Part shown: positions 21,097-34,000 of the stretch, in pieces
How the letters are laid out: the number at the start of each line of letters is the position of its first letter
How positions within the stretch are numbered: position 1 is the first letter of the stretch
Assembly: GCA_947646735.1 (NCBI GenBank)
Contig: CANTFK010000985.1
Location: 62,001 to 126,000, forward strand
Reading direction: 5' to 3'
DNA from: Peronospora farinosa
Lineage: Eukaryota > Oomycota > Peronosporomycetes > Peronosporales > Peronosporaceae
DNA length: 64,000 nucleotides
Made by a program: the position numbers and the translations under genes
Notes under the pieces: model-generated
Databases searched by the model: none
Seen by the model: the letters and a program-made list of their open reading frames with translations, nothing else
Told to the model about the DNA's origin: nothing

Positions 21097-22182
21097 ATGG
21101 CGTTCATGGCGACAGCTCGTCGCGGTCTTCGCTGCGTCTCCCGCTCGTATCTGTCCACTTCCTTACCCTCTTGTCCAGTATTTTCCACTGCCTTTTCATC
21201 TCAGCAGCAATGGCAATGCTTGCCATGCAACAGGAACCCTTTTTTCTTGTCAGACGGCATCAATAGGAGTTTTGTACGCACTAAAGTGAGTGAGCGTGCT
21301 TTGCGCCGTAAAAAGTTGCGTAAGATGAAGTGTCAGAAGGGAAACAAAGTGCCAATGATCAAGGACACATTGCGAAAACTATACATGCGCACGCACCCTG
21401 ATCTGTTTGGACGGTATCCGGAGCAACAGCGTGCAAACGAGGAGTCGTACAAGGAGCTGCTGGGCATCTTGGACGCCATTGAGAAACATAATGTGTTCCC
21501 TCCAGCCAAGACGTTGGTACTGCCGTTCTTTCTGAAGACACCAGTAGAAGGTGAGTTCAAGGAGGTGGATCTGCAGCTGCGCACGACTGGCGGCGCTTGC
21601 AACACGTTGGTGGAAGAGGCTTTGGGTCGGTTTTTCGACGAGTGTGGTCTTCCACAAGCATTCCAATGGGGCGAAGGAAGTTGGGGCAAAAGTGTGGGTA
21701 AAGACGCAGAAGAAAACCCGAATCTGGGCTTCGACAAAGACGAAGACGAGTTGGCCACAACAAGCGAAGAACAGCTTTTTCAGTCGGCACCTGCTTACAA
21801 TCCTGTAGATCGACGCGCACCTGATGATCACTCTGTTGAGAAGATGCTTACAGAGTTGGACGATACTCTTCAGCTTATTGCAGCAATGCCTTACCTTGAT
21901 GAGGAGGAAGAGCAGCAACGTGCCATTAAGATGCATTTTGAGCAGGGCAAAGGCTTGGACGACCTCGAGGTTCAGGGCTACACGATTAAGGCAGGCGTGC
22001 TGATGATGTGGCAGGGTGAACGGGATCTAAACACGCTGGTCAAGAGCGTGGATGCCGACTCAGCTCTTATTCTGCAACGAGTCCTCATGCACACACTCGA
22101 CATTGAAAATAAACTGAATGAGTTTATCGTCAACGAAGGCGCTGACGATGAAGAGGATGCCACTGATGTGCAGAGCAAATAG
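21097..22182 (+). CDS. TCAIM-like (DUF4460) mitochondrial protein, copy 2 (intact)
   Basis: A 361-aa protein with an arginine/serine-rich, acid-free N-terminus (first about 30 residues) typical of a mitochondrial targeting peptide. It is followed by a basic segment (RALRRKKLRKMK) and the DUF4460 region at about residues 88-130 (LYMRTHPDLFGRYPEQQ). DUF4460 is the J-domain-like N-terminal part of TCAIM, a mitochondrial matrix protein of poorly known function in animals. The C-terminal DUF4461 part of animal TCAIM is not recognisable; instead there is an acidic, divergent tail. The first 689 bp are almost identical to copy 1 at 17710-18399, after which similarity falls abruptly. The ATG at 21097 is the first in frame and opens the presequence. 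Confidence 0.7.
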   Translation: MAFMATARRGLRCVSRSYLSTSLPSCPVFSTAFSSQQQWQCLPCNRNPFFLSDGINRSFVRTKVSERALRRKKLRKMKCQKGNKVPMIKDTLRKLYMRTHPDLFGRYPEQQRANEESYKELLGILDAIEKHNVFPPAKTLVLPFFLKTPVEGEFKEVDLQLRTTGGACNTLVEEALGRFFDECGLPQAFQWGEGSWGKSVGKDAEENPNLGFDKDEDELATTSEEQLFQSAPAYNPVDRRAPDDHSVEKMLTELDDTLQLIAAMPYLDEEEEQQRAIKMHFEQGKGLDDLEVQGYTIKAGVLMMWQGERDLNTLVKSVDADSALILQRVLMHTLDIENKLNEFIVNEGADDEEDATDVQSK

Positions 22183-23045
22183 GGCACAATAGAAGCTAAG
22201 TAAAGTAGATGATCCATGTAGCTTTTAGCCTTATAACGTATATTTGCTACGTTTGAGCCTATCATATTCACCAAAGCTAATGTTTCTGACTTACTCTTTG
22301 CTGAGCTGATCTGATCTGCTGCCTCCAAGACAAAAGGTTTGTGTCAGCAATAGCTGCACAAACAATGCCTTCAAGTCCGTACTGGCGTTTCGGAAGCCGC
22401 CTGCTGAGGACAAGTCTCATATCGTTTCAGTTCCGAAAGCACCATCTCCGAAGGCCTCATACTACGCAATGCTTATGCCCCCCCCCCCCCTCTCAACTTC
22501 CACACAAAGCAACAGCTTATCCGCAGGTATGTAAGAATTGTGTTGCTTGTATCGAAAGACTAAAAGGAAGCGTGAGTATTCAAAGTTCTTTTAGCTAATG
22601 ATAAAGCACTGCAACGATATGCACCACCTTGTCCTGCGCGTTGGCCATATGGCACTCGAGACACGGCACATAAAAAAGAGCAGATGTCGATGTTTACACG
22701 ATTAACGGGTTTGTTACTGCCAAGAAGACTTGGGTCAGTGTTTATAGAAGAGGCCGCGTGGGGTCACGACCAAGTACCTTCATTTTGCAGTTAACTTGTT
22801 CTTTCAATAAGCTCGTTCAAGCAGAAGGCATCGTATGTCTTACGCCATCGCATGGCTGCACAACCACACCATTCTTAGCAGCATGAAGGTACGTTTTGTT
22901 GTGACCCCTCTACCTAAAAGCCGCTATATTTGCCACGTTAAACTCCAGTACTACGTCATGAGTTGGACGAGGAGCACAACTTCAATATATTTACGACGGT
23001 AACGTCATCCTCTTTAGCTTGGGGATTATGGGAGTAACTTTGAGT
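22183..23045. other. Intergenic spacer
   Basis: About 860 bp without a supportable gene. It contains a C-run of about 11 near 22480. No repeats or RNA genes were seen. Confidence 0.5.
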
Positions 23046-24172
23046 CATTCCACTGGCTTGGAAGCTTTTGGGTTTTGAAGGGATTCAAGCAAATCGAGTG
23101 GCCGATGACGAACCACAAGTTTGACGCTAGTGGTCGCCATCTCTTTCACGACGATATCAGATTATGTCGTCGCCAGGTTGTACGTTGTACGCACACCTCT
23201 ACATGCACAATGATTGGGCTGTCTCAAAGATATTATTACTCTTACATACAGTATCGTCTTGCTGTGCTGTGGCGACTTTGCTCGCTGGTAAAATATAAGT
23301 ACGGTCCCATCAGCTCGGACAAGAAGAGGTGTGGCATATCACAGATTGGTCCCGTCGCACCGGATGTGTCTGGATTGAACCGGGAAAAACGCCTCTGGAT
23401 ACTTTCGAGACTCCGGCGGAGAGACAGTGACCGAGGCTCGGGGAATGCTCTACCACAGGATTTATGCCAGTGATACTTGATTTAATCTTGCCACCAAGGA
23501 GCTTAGGAGTTATAACTTCCTACACCGCAGCACATGTAATTTGGACACAGCAATTTACATGGACAATGGTTGGGATCTCCGTTCAATAAGTCTGCTGTTC
23601 AGTCAAAACTTGAAGGCAATAGCGATATCCGTGCCTAATTTCAGATCATTTTCTTGCCCGCTTGATGACGTGAAGAAAGCAGCACAAGAAAAAGTCCGGC
23701 ACGATTTAAATCAAGTTGCAAGGTCGTATCACTTGTCACCAAGCGAGTGTGTCATGAAGCCTGTGGTAGAGCATTCCCCGAGCCTCGGTCACTGTCTCTC
23801 CGCCGGAGTCTCGAAAGTATCCAGAGGCGTTTTTCCCGGTTCAATCCAGACACATCCGGTGCGACGGGACCAATCTGTGATATGCCACACCTCTTCTTGT
23901 CCGAGCTGATGGGACCGTACTTATATTTTACCAGCGAGCAAAGTCGCCACAGCACAGCAAGACGATACGGTATGTAAGAGCAATAATATCTTTGAGACAG
24001 CCCAATCATTGTGCATGTAGAGGTGTGCGTACAACGTACAACCTGGCGACGACATAATCTGATATCGTCGTGAAAGAGTTGGCGACCACTAGCGTCAAAC
24101 TTGTGGTTCGTCATCGGCCACTCGATTTGCTTGAATCCCTTCAAACTCAAAAGCTTCCAAGCCAGTGGAATG
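23046..24172. repeat. Large inverted repeat (two arms of about 414 bp, 300-bp spacer)
   Basis: The left core arm is 23046-23459 and the right core arm 23760-24172; the right arm reverse-complemented matches the left over its whole length with only a few substitutions and one short indel (gggttttgaag against gagtttgaag). Partial complementarity continues inward (23460-23492 with 23698-23759). Both arms therefore encode nearly the same 120-aa open frame in opposite directions, which is a consequence of the palindrome and resembles no protein I recognise. No target-site duplication is evident at the outer ends (gagt before the left arm, ggtt after the right). It could be a fold-back transposon or an inverted duplication. 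Confidence 0.93.
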
Positions 24173-24971
24173 GGTTCATATCTTTTGTAGACCTTCTTTA
24201 ATCCACATAGAAAGATAGAAAGTTACGGATCTGTAGTCACCGATCGGAGAGAAAGCGGCTAAAGCGGCGGCGACCATCTGAGAAAAAAAGCGTGATGGGC
24301 GGATCAGTTACTCCGTTCTCGGAATGACAACAAGCTAATTCTGAGTATGGGAACGAGAGCCACCGCGAGACAGGCGGCGTCTATCAGCCGATGAATAAAT
24401 GTCGCCCACGTGTACTTTGCACATTTATGACACACGCTCTGCCTGCTCTTGTCGGCGCAACACGTTTCAGAGTTGCGGATACGAGACGCACGTAGACAGT
24501 AACAAAACCGTCTCTGCGACTAGGATCTCAGTGGGATTCGTACCCTGTTGAATATGTTACTAGCACACACACTGATAGAGACCCCCCTCCCTCTTGAATA
24601 GTCGCAAGTTCTCATCGGAACAGATTTTGCAGCTGGTGCGTAGTAGCATCTTGGCTTTCGATATAGTAGCTGAGGTGAGGGAGGAATCTTCTACGAGCCA
24701 ACGCACTCTACTATTGACGCTCATTTAGAGCCAGAGAAGGGCAAAAGAGCCAGAAATAGCATCAAACCAGCTCTTTTGAATCCACCGCGGTATCAAGGCG
24801 ACGGTGGCTCGGTTCTAGCCGTTTTCGTTTTGACTTATTCTGACTATGGAAAATGACTACCCGACTGGTTGGTTACACTGCAGCAAAAAAATCCATACTC
24901 AGTAGTAATTAAAAATGCCTCATTTCTAAAAGGTCGAGCTCGATCGAATTGATAAAAATTTGTAGCTCTTG
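24173..24971. other. Intergenic spacer upstream of the RVSF-motif gene
   Basis: About 800 bp with no supportable gene or RNA. Confidence 0.5.
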
Positions 24972-25919
24972 ATGTCCATAGTAAAACCCTATCAAAATCA
25001 TACCATGATGGTTGTCTTACCACTTGTTGACACCACTGGGACCATCAGTAAGAAACGACGTCGCAGTATTGAGCCTGTCGAATCCAGCAAGATGTTAGCA
25101 CTGTCACTGGGAAGCATGTCCACAAGTCCCGTACGTGCTACGCTGCAATTGACAAGCGCCACGGACACTGTTAACAAGAGGGAAGACTTGTTACGTCGTA
25201 GTCTTATGGGTCTCTCTTTGCAGCTTAAACTCAAGATGATTCTTGTTGAAGCTTGGGCTTCGGACATGAACAGTCTCGTTATGGAACGGAACCTCTTTGC
25301 TATTGCGAAAGAGCTTGCACTGTTGAAAGAAATGGGTGTCTATGACCAACACACGTGTGTGCGGTTCTTAGAGCTTGCACGGAATCGGATGACGCAACTG
25401 TTGGAGCAGACGGAGCGTTACGAGACGCTTCATATGGAAGCAGAGCAGATGTGGACTATGGCACTTATCCAGGCACAAGAGATTATTAGTTCACCACCCA
25501 GCAGTCCGTCTAATGTTAGTGAATTTCCGCTTCTGAGTGGCTTTGATGCCAGTAGTCGTGACATTTCCGTGTTGTGGCGTGCCATGTCCATTGCACGGGA
25601 TCGTGGTGCCCAGCTCTGGCACGAGAATAAGCCGGAACAGGCGCTTCCTTTTTTGCTAGCTGCTGATTCGTATATGAAGCGCTTTACGCTCAAGTATCAA
25701 CGTCTAAAAGTGGATCATGCAATGGTGGACACGCTACAGAAACCAGTGATGCAATCAAAACGACGCACGTCTTTGCGTGTATCATTTGCTGAAAAACCAC
25801 AAGTTATGGGAGTGGCAGATGCTGAGGTGGATCGAACACCTATTAGCCCTACCAAGCCGTCAAAATTGGAGTCTCTGCTGCTTCGTACGTCGCGAGAGTT
25901 CCCAACGCCGCCATTTTAG
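24972..25919 (+). CDS. Unrecognised conserved-looking protein with a PP1-type RVSF motif
   Basis: A 315-aa single-exon protein starting at the ATG at 24972. I do not recognise the family. A basic cluster (SKKRRRS, residues 27-33) could act as a nuclear signal. Residues 75-170 are predicted helical with leucine-rich heptads and many methionines. Residues 200-250 (LWRAMSIARDRGAQLW ... ALPFLLAADSYMKRF) have the spacing of a helical-hairpin repeat of MIT or TPR type. Near the C-terminus KRRTSLRVSF matches the RVxF docking motif for protein phosphatase 1 with the favoured upstream basic residues (RVSF at 269-272), followed by Ser/Thr-Pro sites (TPISPTKPSK). A role as a phosphatase-targeting or regulated scaffold protein is inference only. 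Confidence 0.75.
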   Translation: MSIVKPYQNHTMMVVLPLVDTTGTISKKRRRSIEPVESSKMLALSLGSMSTSPVRATLQLTSATDTVNKREDLLRRSLMGLSLQLKLKMILVEAWASDMNSLVMERNLFAIAKELALLKEMGVYDQHTCVRFLELARNRMTQLLEQTERYETLHMEAEQMWTMALIQAQEIISSPPSSPSNVSEFPLLSGFDASSRDISVLWRAMSIARDRGAQLWHENKPEQALPFLLAADSYMKRFTLKYQRLKVDHAMVDTLQKPVMQSKRRTSLRVSFAEKPQVMGVADAEVDRTPISPTKPSKLESLLLRTSREFPTPPF

Positions 25920-26387
25920 ATCAATTAGAAAACTATTAAGATGTCGAGGAGAGGCCCATGTACTGTAGTTGAATAACTGAAACATGAAACCTCACGAAGC
26001 AGTTCTTAGACGCATTTTTACGTGGTGTAGACTCTCGTGCTTCATGAACGAGCATCTGGTCTGACGCATCAAAGACTGGAGCTACTGCATGCATTTTGTT
26101 AGACGATGCACTGACGTGAAGGAAGTCGACATGTAGCACTGTACTGTATTGAAATGCTTTATAATCTATCGAGTTGTCGCCGTCACCTTCACGCTCGCGA
26201 GTGCCGATATCCAATTGTCACTTCGTGTATTATTCAAACAGACGAGATAAAGGCGCTCGACGCTGCTTTGTAACGTCGTCACACGAAGCTCGAGGTATTG
26301 TTACCAAAGCAGGCAAGCCACCCGGAACAAGCGCACACCTTGCGCACTCGTAGCTCTTCGTCACACAGCGCTCAACCGGTGCCAGGT
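25920..26387. other. Intergenic region between convergent 3' ends
   Basis: About 470 bp between the stop of the RVSF-motif gene and the stop of the PHTF homologue. A 92-aa minus-strand open frame here has no recognisable features and is not called. Confidence 0.5.
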
Positions 26388-28779
<2,392 letters not shown>

Positions 28780-29267
28780 TAGTGACTCGCCAGTCAAAAA
28801 ACTATTCGTCTGCTATCGTTAGCGCAAATTGGATAATGACGCGTCATGTGTAGCACCAAAGACGGAACAATGTGACAGCGGACGTGGAGTTTAATATCCT
28901 GTGAAAAGCGATGCAAAAGGTGCGAGGGTTTGCGAGTCAAAGTCTACGAAACGAGCTGGAACCTGCAAAAACTAGAGGGACTTGATCTTGGACGCGAATG
29001 AAAGCGGATGCGAAAAGTCGCACGAAACCAACCAAAGCACAAATCGAAACATAAGTCTGCAGTAATTCGACGATGGGACACCACCACGAACAGCTCAACT
29101 TCTTTTCTGCATTGTGCCATTTGCTCCTGCGTTGTGTAACGAAAGGGTACAGCACAATACAGGATTGTGCACTGCACGGTATTTGCAGAGCTCTGCTGAA
29201 TTTTAAGTCGATGTGAACTGCACATTAGGCTCGCGCATATCTTGGTAGTCTTGTTGACAGTGAACTT
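28780..29267. other. Intergenic region between LicD-type gene and PHTF gene
   Basis: About 490 bp between two minus-strand genes; it should contain the PHTF promoter and the LicD-type 3' end. No supportable gene. Confidence 0.5.
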
Positions 29268-30285
29268 CTAGAGCTTTCGTCGCTTGAAGCTGCTTGTAGA
29301 GCACCTGCGTCGACACATGATCGCCAGTGCTACCACCACGCCGGCGAGCAGGGCCAGGTGCAGAGTAAATAGCAGCGGACTCGTCCAGAAACCACACACT
29401 ATGCCCTTCCACCCCTGCAACACAAGGACCGCGAGCAAGTGAGTAAGAAAATAATCGTCATAACAAGTAAGAACACATACTCTTTCTTCGTACCTTAATC
29501 TCACGACTTGTCAAAACGTTTTTACCATATTGAATTGACAAGATTTGCCCCACTTCAGCTGGTACTGGCTGTTCCTGGACAGGGTCAACACCATTGTGTA
29601 TATTGACAAACTTATGCTGTAAAGGAAACAGAGACTTGCGCGGCACGCAACCACCACAACACATGTGCTCCGTATATGCTTGTAGTCCCTCGGAACAGCA
29701 CACGAGATTGTCTTCCATGTCGTAATCCGGCGGCACCAGAATCTTTTCGTGATCAAGCATCACTTCCTCAGCCGTCAACTCCACGTACCAATAGATATCC
29801 ACCCACGCTGTAGTGTCCGTCGTATCGTACACACGAATGCATGGATCGTGTAATTTCGGATCGGACCAATAGAATTCGTGGGTCTCCGTGTCGTACGTGA
29901 GCTTGACTTTGTGTGGAATATCGTCTTGGCGGTCATACGCCGTGAGTCCCACGGCTTCAAACTCACTCTTGAGTGCTGAAATCTTGTCACACGTCGCATT
30001 CATGACGCCTAGATCGACATCATATTCCCATGGAATAAGACCGTCATCACGATAGACGCCCAAGAGCGTGCCCTTGTCAAGCCAATACTCGACGTTGTGA
30101 CGTGTGAGAATCTGCGAAGTTTTTGACAATAGCGATGACATGTGTACGCGTGTGTCACATTTACGATACAAAAACTGCAATAGTTGAAGTGTCGTCAATA
30201 GAAGTAGCAAACAAATCAAATAGTAGACGATCTGCTGACGTGACGACCCGGACGCAGCCGCCACAGGCACACGATGGGGTAGCAT
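29268..30285 (-). CDS. LicD/fukutin-type phosphotransferase-like membrane protein (2 exons)
   Basis: Exons 30285-29494 and 29414-29268 encode 312 aa. The intron starts GTACGA and ends TTGCAG, phase 0. An N-terminal hydrophobic stretch at about residues 20-40 makes this a type II membrane protein with a lumenal catalytic domain. Residues 65-100 carry the LicD signature (YWLDKGTLLGVYRDDGLIP, then EYDVDLGV with the Asp-x-Asp metal-binding pair). The LicD nucleotidyltransferase-like family includes bacterial phosphocholine transferases and the animal ribitol-phosphate transferases FKTN and FKRP. A cysteine-rich part (VCCSEG, MCCGGC) follows. The second exon adds a C-terminal hydrophobic segment and a basic tail (MCRRRC ... 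KRRKL), so the protein would span the membrane twice. The start ATG at 30285 was chosen because the upstream frame has only non-ATG starts. Confidence 0.82.
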
Positions 30286-30968
30286 GAAACTATGAAATTG
30301 GTGTGGTACATTATCTACTATAAGTACGAGATAAATGCGACATATTGCATGGAACGCAGCAGTTTGCAAGACTAGTTATTGTTAAAACGTGTTGGTATAA
30401 TCTCTTTACTCATTTTTTTGTTTGTTGTGGTTGTTAATACGTGCACCTTTTGGTATGATATGTGATCAACTCACAGTGAACTATTGTACATAGCGATCAC
30501 GAGGCGCTCGTGTAGGTCACAGTAAGATAGGAAACAACCAACGATATTGAAATATCAGAGCTTATGCTCCAGCAACAGCGATAACAATATCAATGACAAG
30601 CATATGGCAAGCCTTTATCAAAGCGAAGGTAAATTCCAAGCAAACATACGTGACAGTGCACATTATGACATACGTTATAACTTTGGCTGCAAGTGTTTTA
30701 TCGTTATAACAACATTATAAACTATGTCAATAAGGAATAGATTCATTGTTAAAACTAAGACTTGGTTTTAGATATTGCGTATTTCTAGCAATCACCCGAT
30801 TCAATTGACACACTAAATACTAAAATGTACCCATCTCACTCTCAGCCAATCTCCAAAAGGAGCAACTCACTTGATCTTTGTATGATATCCGAACTTTGAG
30901 AGTTTTTACGAGGACGGAAAGAAGCCATTTCACAGTCAAGCGAATCAGTCTCAGAAAAAAACCATCGA

Positions 30969-31026
<58 letters not shown>

Positions 31027-31065
31027 GGGAAGTGTCTACTTCTTCTTCTTCCTCATTAATCTCGT
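30286..31065. promoter_or_regulatory. Divergent intergenic region, LicD-type gene / BEACH gene
   Basis: About 780 bp, AT-rich, containing the (TC)n tract at 30973-31025 within 45 bp of the BEACH start codon. No gene was seen. Confidence 0.4.
30973..31025 (+). repeat. (TC)26 microsatellite in the 5' leader or promoter
   Basis: 53 bases of uninterrupted TC dinucleotides ending 40 bp upstream of the BEACH-protein ATG at 31066. It is pyrimidine-only on the sense strand. Confidence 0.97.
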
Positions 31066-34000
31066 ATGGAGATTGAAGAAGCGCAAGATGTTGTGACTGT
31101 CTTTTTGCGGGAATTATGTACGTTTCAGATGACCATCATTCTTACCCATATCTTGTCGTAATAATATAATATTATTATTATTGGTACAATTATTGTAGTG
31201 GGTGGAAAAGAATATATCAAGACTGAAGCTACACGGCTACAGATTCGACGACCATCACGTCTCAAGACACTCTTTACCAATATTATTGGTGTAGTGGAAG
31301 AGAACGAGCAGATACGAGCCTTAGAAGCACTCATTAGTCTCGTACGAAGCAGCTGTGGCAATGTCGAAGCCTGTTCTACTTCTGGTCTTCAACGTAAAAT
31401 CCTCGGCTTTCTGAGTGAACGAGGCCTGTTTGCAGACCCAAGTTTACCTCATACAGTGCTTAAGAAACTACTTAAAGTGTTTCTCTACTTGGCTTACCAT
31501 TCAGTAAGTATTGATGATATACAAGCCATGCTTGCAGTGTTCCGCAGCAAGCGGATGGTACATGAAGAGCCAAACGATCAGGCAGTGAGCTACTATTTGT
31601 CGACACTCGAGATGATCGCCCGTGATTCATTTGGTCCGGCATCCTTTTTTGATCTAAACGGTGAGTTCTCTGGGCTTTTGATGCCGGTGCTACCGGCTTT
31701 TCCAAACAATGGATACACTTTTTGTACGTGGATCAAGTTTGAGCTTTTGCCTGAAGACGTGGCGCCGCTGTTTACTTTTTGTGGCAAAACGGGAGTGGGT
31801 ATCATGTGCTCGTTCTTGCGCTCGTCATTGATGATTACGAGTTTTGATAAACGAAAAAATGACGGACACGTGGAAGTGCCTGATCTTGTTACGCCTGGAA
31901 GATGGCATTTTTTGTGTATCACGCACACACATCGACAATTCCGTGGATCGAAGCTGGATGTGTATCTTAACTCGGAATTGCGCCAGAGTGTGCGGCTGGC
32001 ATACCCGAATACAGTCCTTATGGCTCCTGTTGTGAAGGCATATCTGGCTATGCGCGAAAGCAACGGTTCCAACTCTCTACGAATCCTACTCGGACCTACG
32101 GCACTCTTTGGACAGGCTTTGCCAGCCAGCATCATCAATAGTATCCGCAGTGTTGATGAGTACGATGCGCTAGTATTTCAGTTCAATTCGTACATCTCGT
32201 CGTCGTCCACGTCATCGAGTGCTGGTGTCAATGGGTCTTCCGGGGCGTCCGGAGGATCGACCGCTGCTGGGAGCTCAACTGACGGATTGCTGCTCGCCTA
32301 TGATGCTCGGCACTGCGACCGACTAAAAGGTTTGTGTTATGATTCCAGCGGCAATGACTATCATGCAGCTGCTGCTAGTGCAGGAGTCCGACTGAGGCAT
32401 GCTGGAACGTTTAAGCAAGCGGTGGCACAGTTAGGTGGCCCACTTGTCTGTCTCCCGTTGCTAGTGACATCTACTACTGCGGCTATTTCCACTGTAAATG
32501 TCACAGTATCTGATCTGCACGGAAACGACACGTCAGAGTGCAGCTCGTTTTCAGCTGCTGGAAACACTCTAAGAGGATCAAGTGGTGCGTTGACGACACA
32601 GTTCGACGAGGATTCAGACTTTCTCAAACAAATGAGTGACCTGATTGCGCGTCCAATGGGTGTGCACAGTATTCCCACGGTTGTATTGCTAATCGCTGAG
32701 ATTATGCGCCATTCACTGGTCAACAAATTTATCTTTCGACGCAGCCAAGGTGTGCGCCTTATGGCATTGCTGATGCGCTCATTGCCACCGGAGTACTTGA
32801 CGCTAGATCTTTTGATTGCAGTCGAGCGGTTGCGCAACGCAGTGATTTCGGACCGAATTCTGGCGGATGAGATATATAAATCTTTGCTGTTCAATTTCCG
32901 GGTTTGGGTGAACGCACCCGTAGATCTTCAAGACATTATGTTTGACAAGCTGGAAATTATGACCCGTAAGGACAGTAAGAACCTGTCTCCGGCTTCTACA
33001 CGCCATTATTTGCGTTGTCTATCGTGGATTTACTGGAAGGTTCCCACTACAACGACACTCCGGCGCGCTCGGAAATTTTCACCAGAGGAGATTGGTCTGT
33101 TACGGAAGCGTGTTTTGGCAATGATCCAGATCGTATTATGCGAATCCCCCCTGCGAAGGTGGCAGGATCAGTGATGCCGTTTCCTGGGAAAGGCAAGGAG
33201 GTGAAGTCTCAGCTGTCTTATGAAAGCACACGCTCTCTTATTTTCTGCATGATTGGCAAGCCTAGCAACCCTATGATTTCTGGAACGAACATTGATGGAA
33301 CACCGACCCTTCATGAGATAGGGTCGTCAAATGATTCATCGTCGTCGGCAACCGTCTCGTCTTCGTCAAGCGCAAAGAGCATGCATGAGAGTGATCTCGA
33401 TGGTAATGGATCAGTCATAGAAAATGTGCCAGAAACAGATTTGCCCGACTTGCTGCATCTTTTGATTAAGCTATCGGTACAGCCTACAGCTCCTGCAGGA
33501 ATGTTGGACCTCTTTGGCCGCCTGGGGGGTCTTCGTATCTGGCTGCCATTGCTGGGATTTTCGAGTGATGTTATTCGCGTGATGACCCTGCGATTGCTGC
33601 GAACGTTCTTGTTCTTGAAATGTGAGTGTAGCCAAGATAGGGAATTGGCTAACAGCCCGGATAAAATCCAGCTTTCTGTCGGGGATGCATACTTGATCAT
33701 GCATTCACTGAAACCTGAAGAGAGACCGGTCTCCATTGGGGTATACTCTGAAATTCTGCTTATGGTTTTAGGAATTCAAGTGACGGAAAAAGACGTGAAT
33801 GCGTTAGATGGGAAAACGGCAGCATATGATGCTCTTGTCGATGAGAATGTGCTAGCCACCGCGACAATTTGGCACGATAACATGATGTCTGCCTTTTTGG
33901 GACTCTTGCGTGCTAGCTCTGTCACTATTCGCATGGTTGCCATCCGTCACCTAAAGATTATATTTGCGTCGTCCACCGTTGCCAGCGCGATTAATCGCCA

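Noticed and set aside
23075..24150. Pair of nearly identical 132-aa proteins on opposite strands
   Set aside because: They are the two arms of one inverted repeat; start codons are partly non-ATG and no known motif is present.
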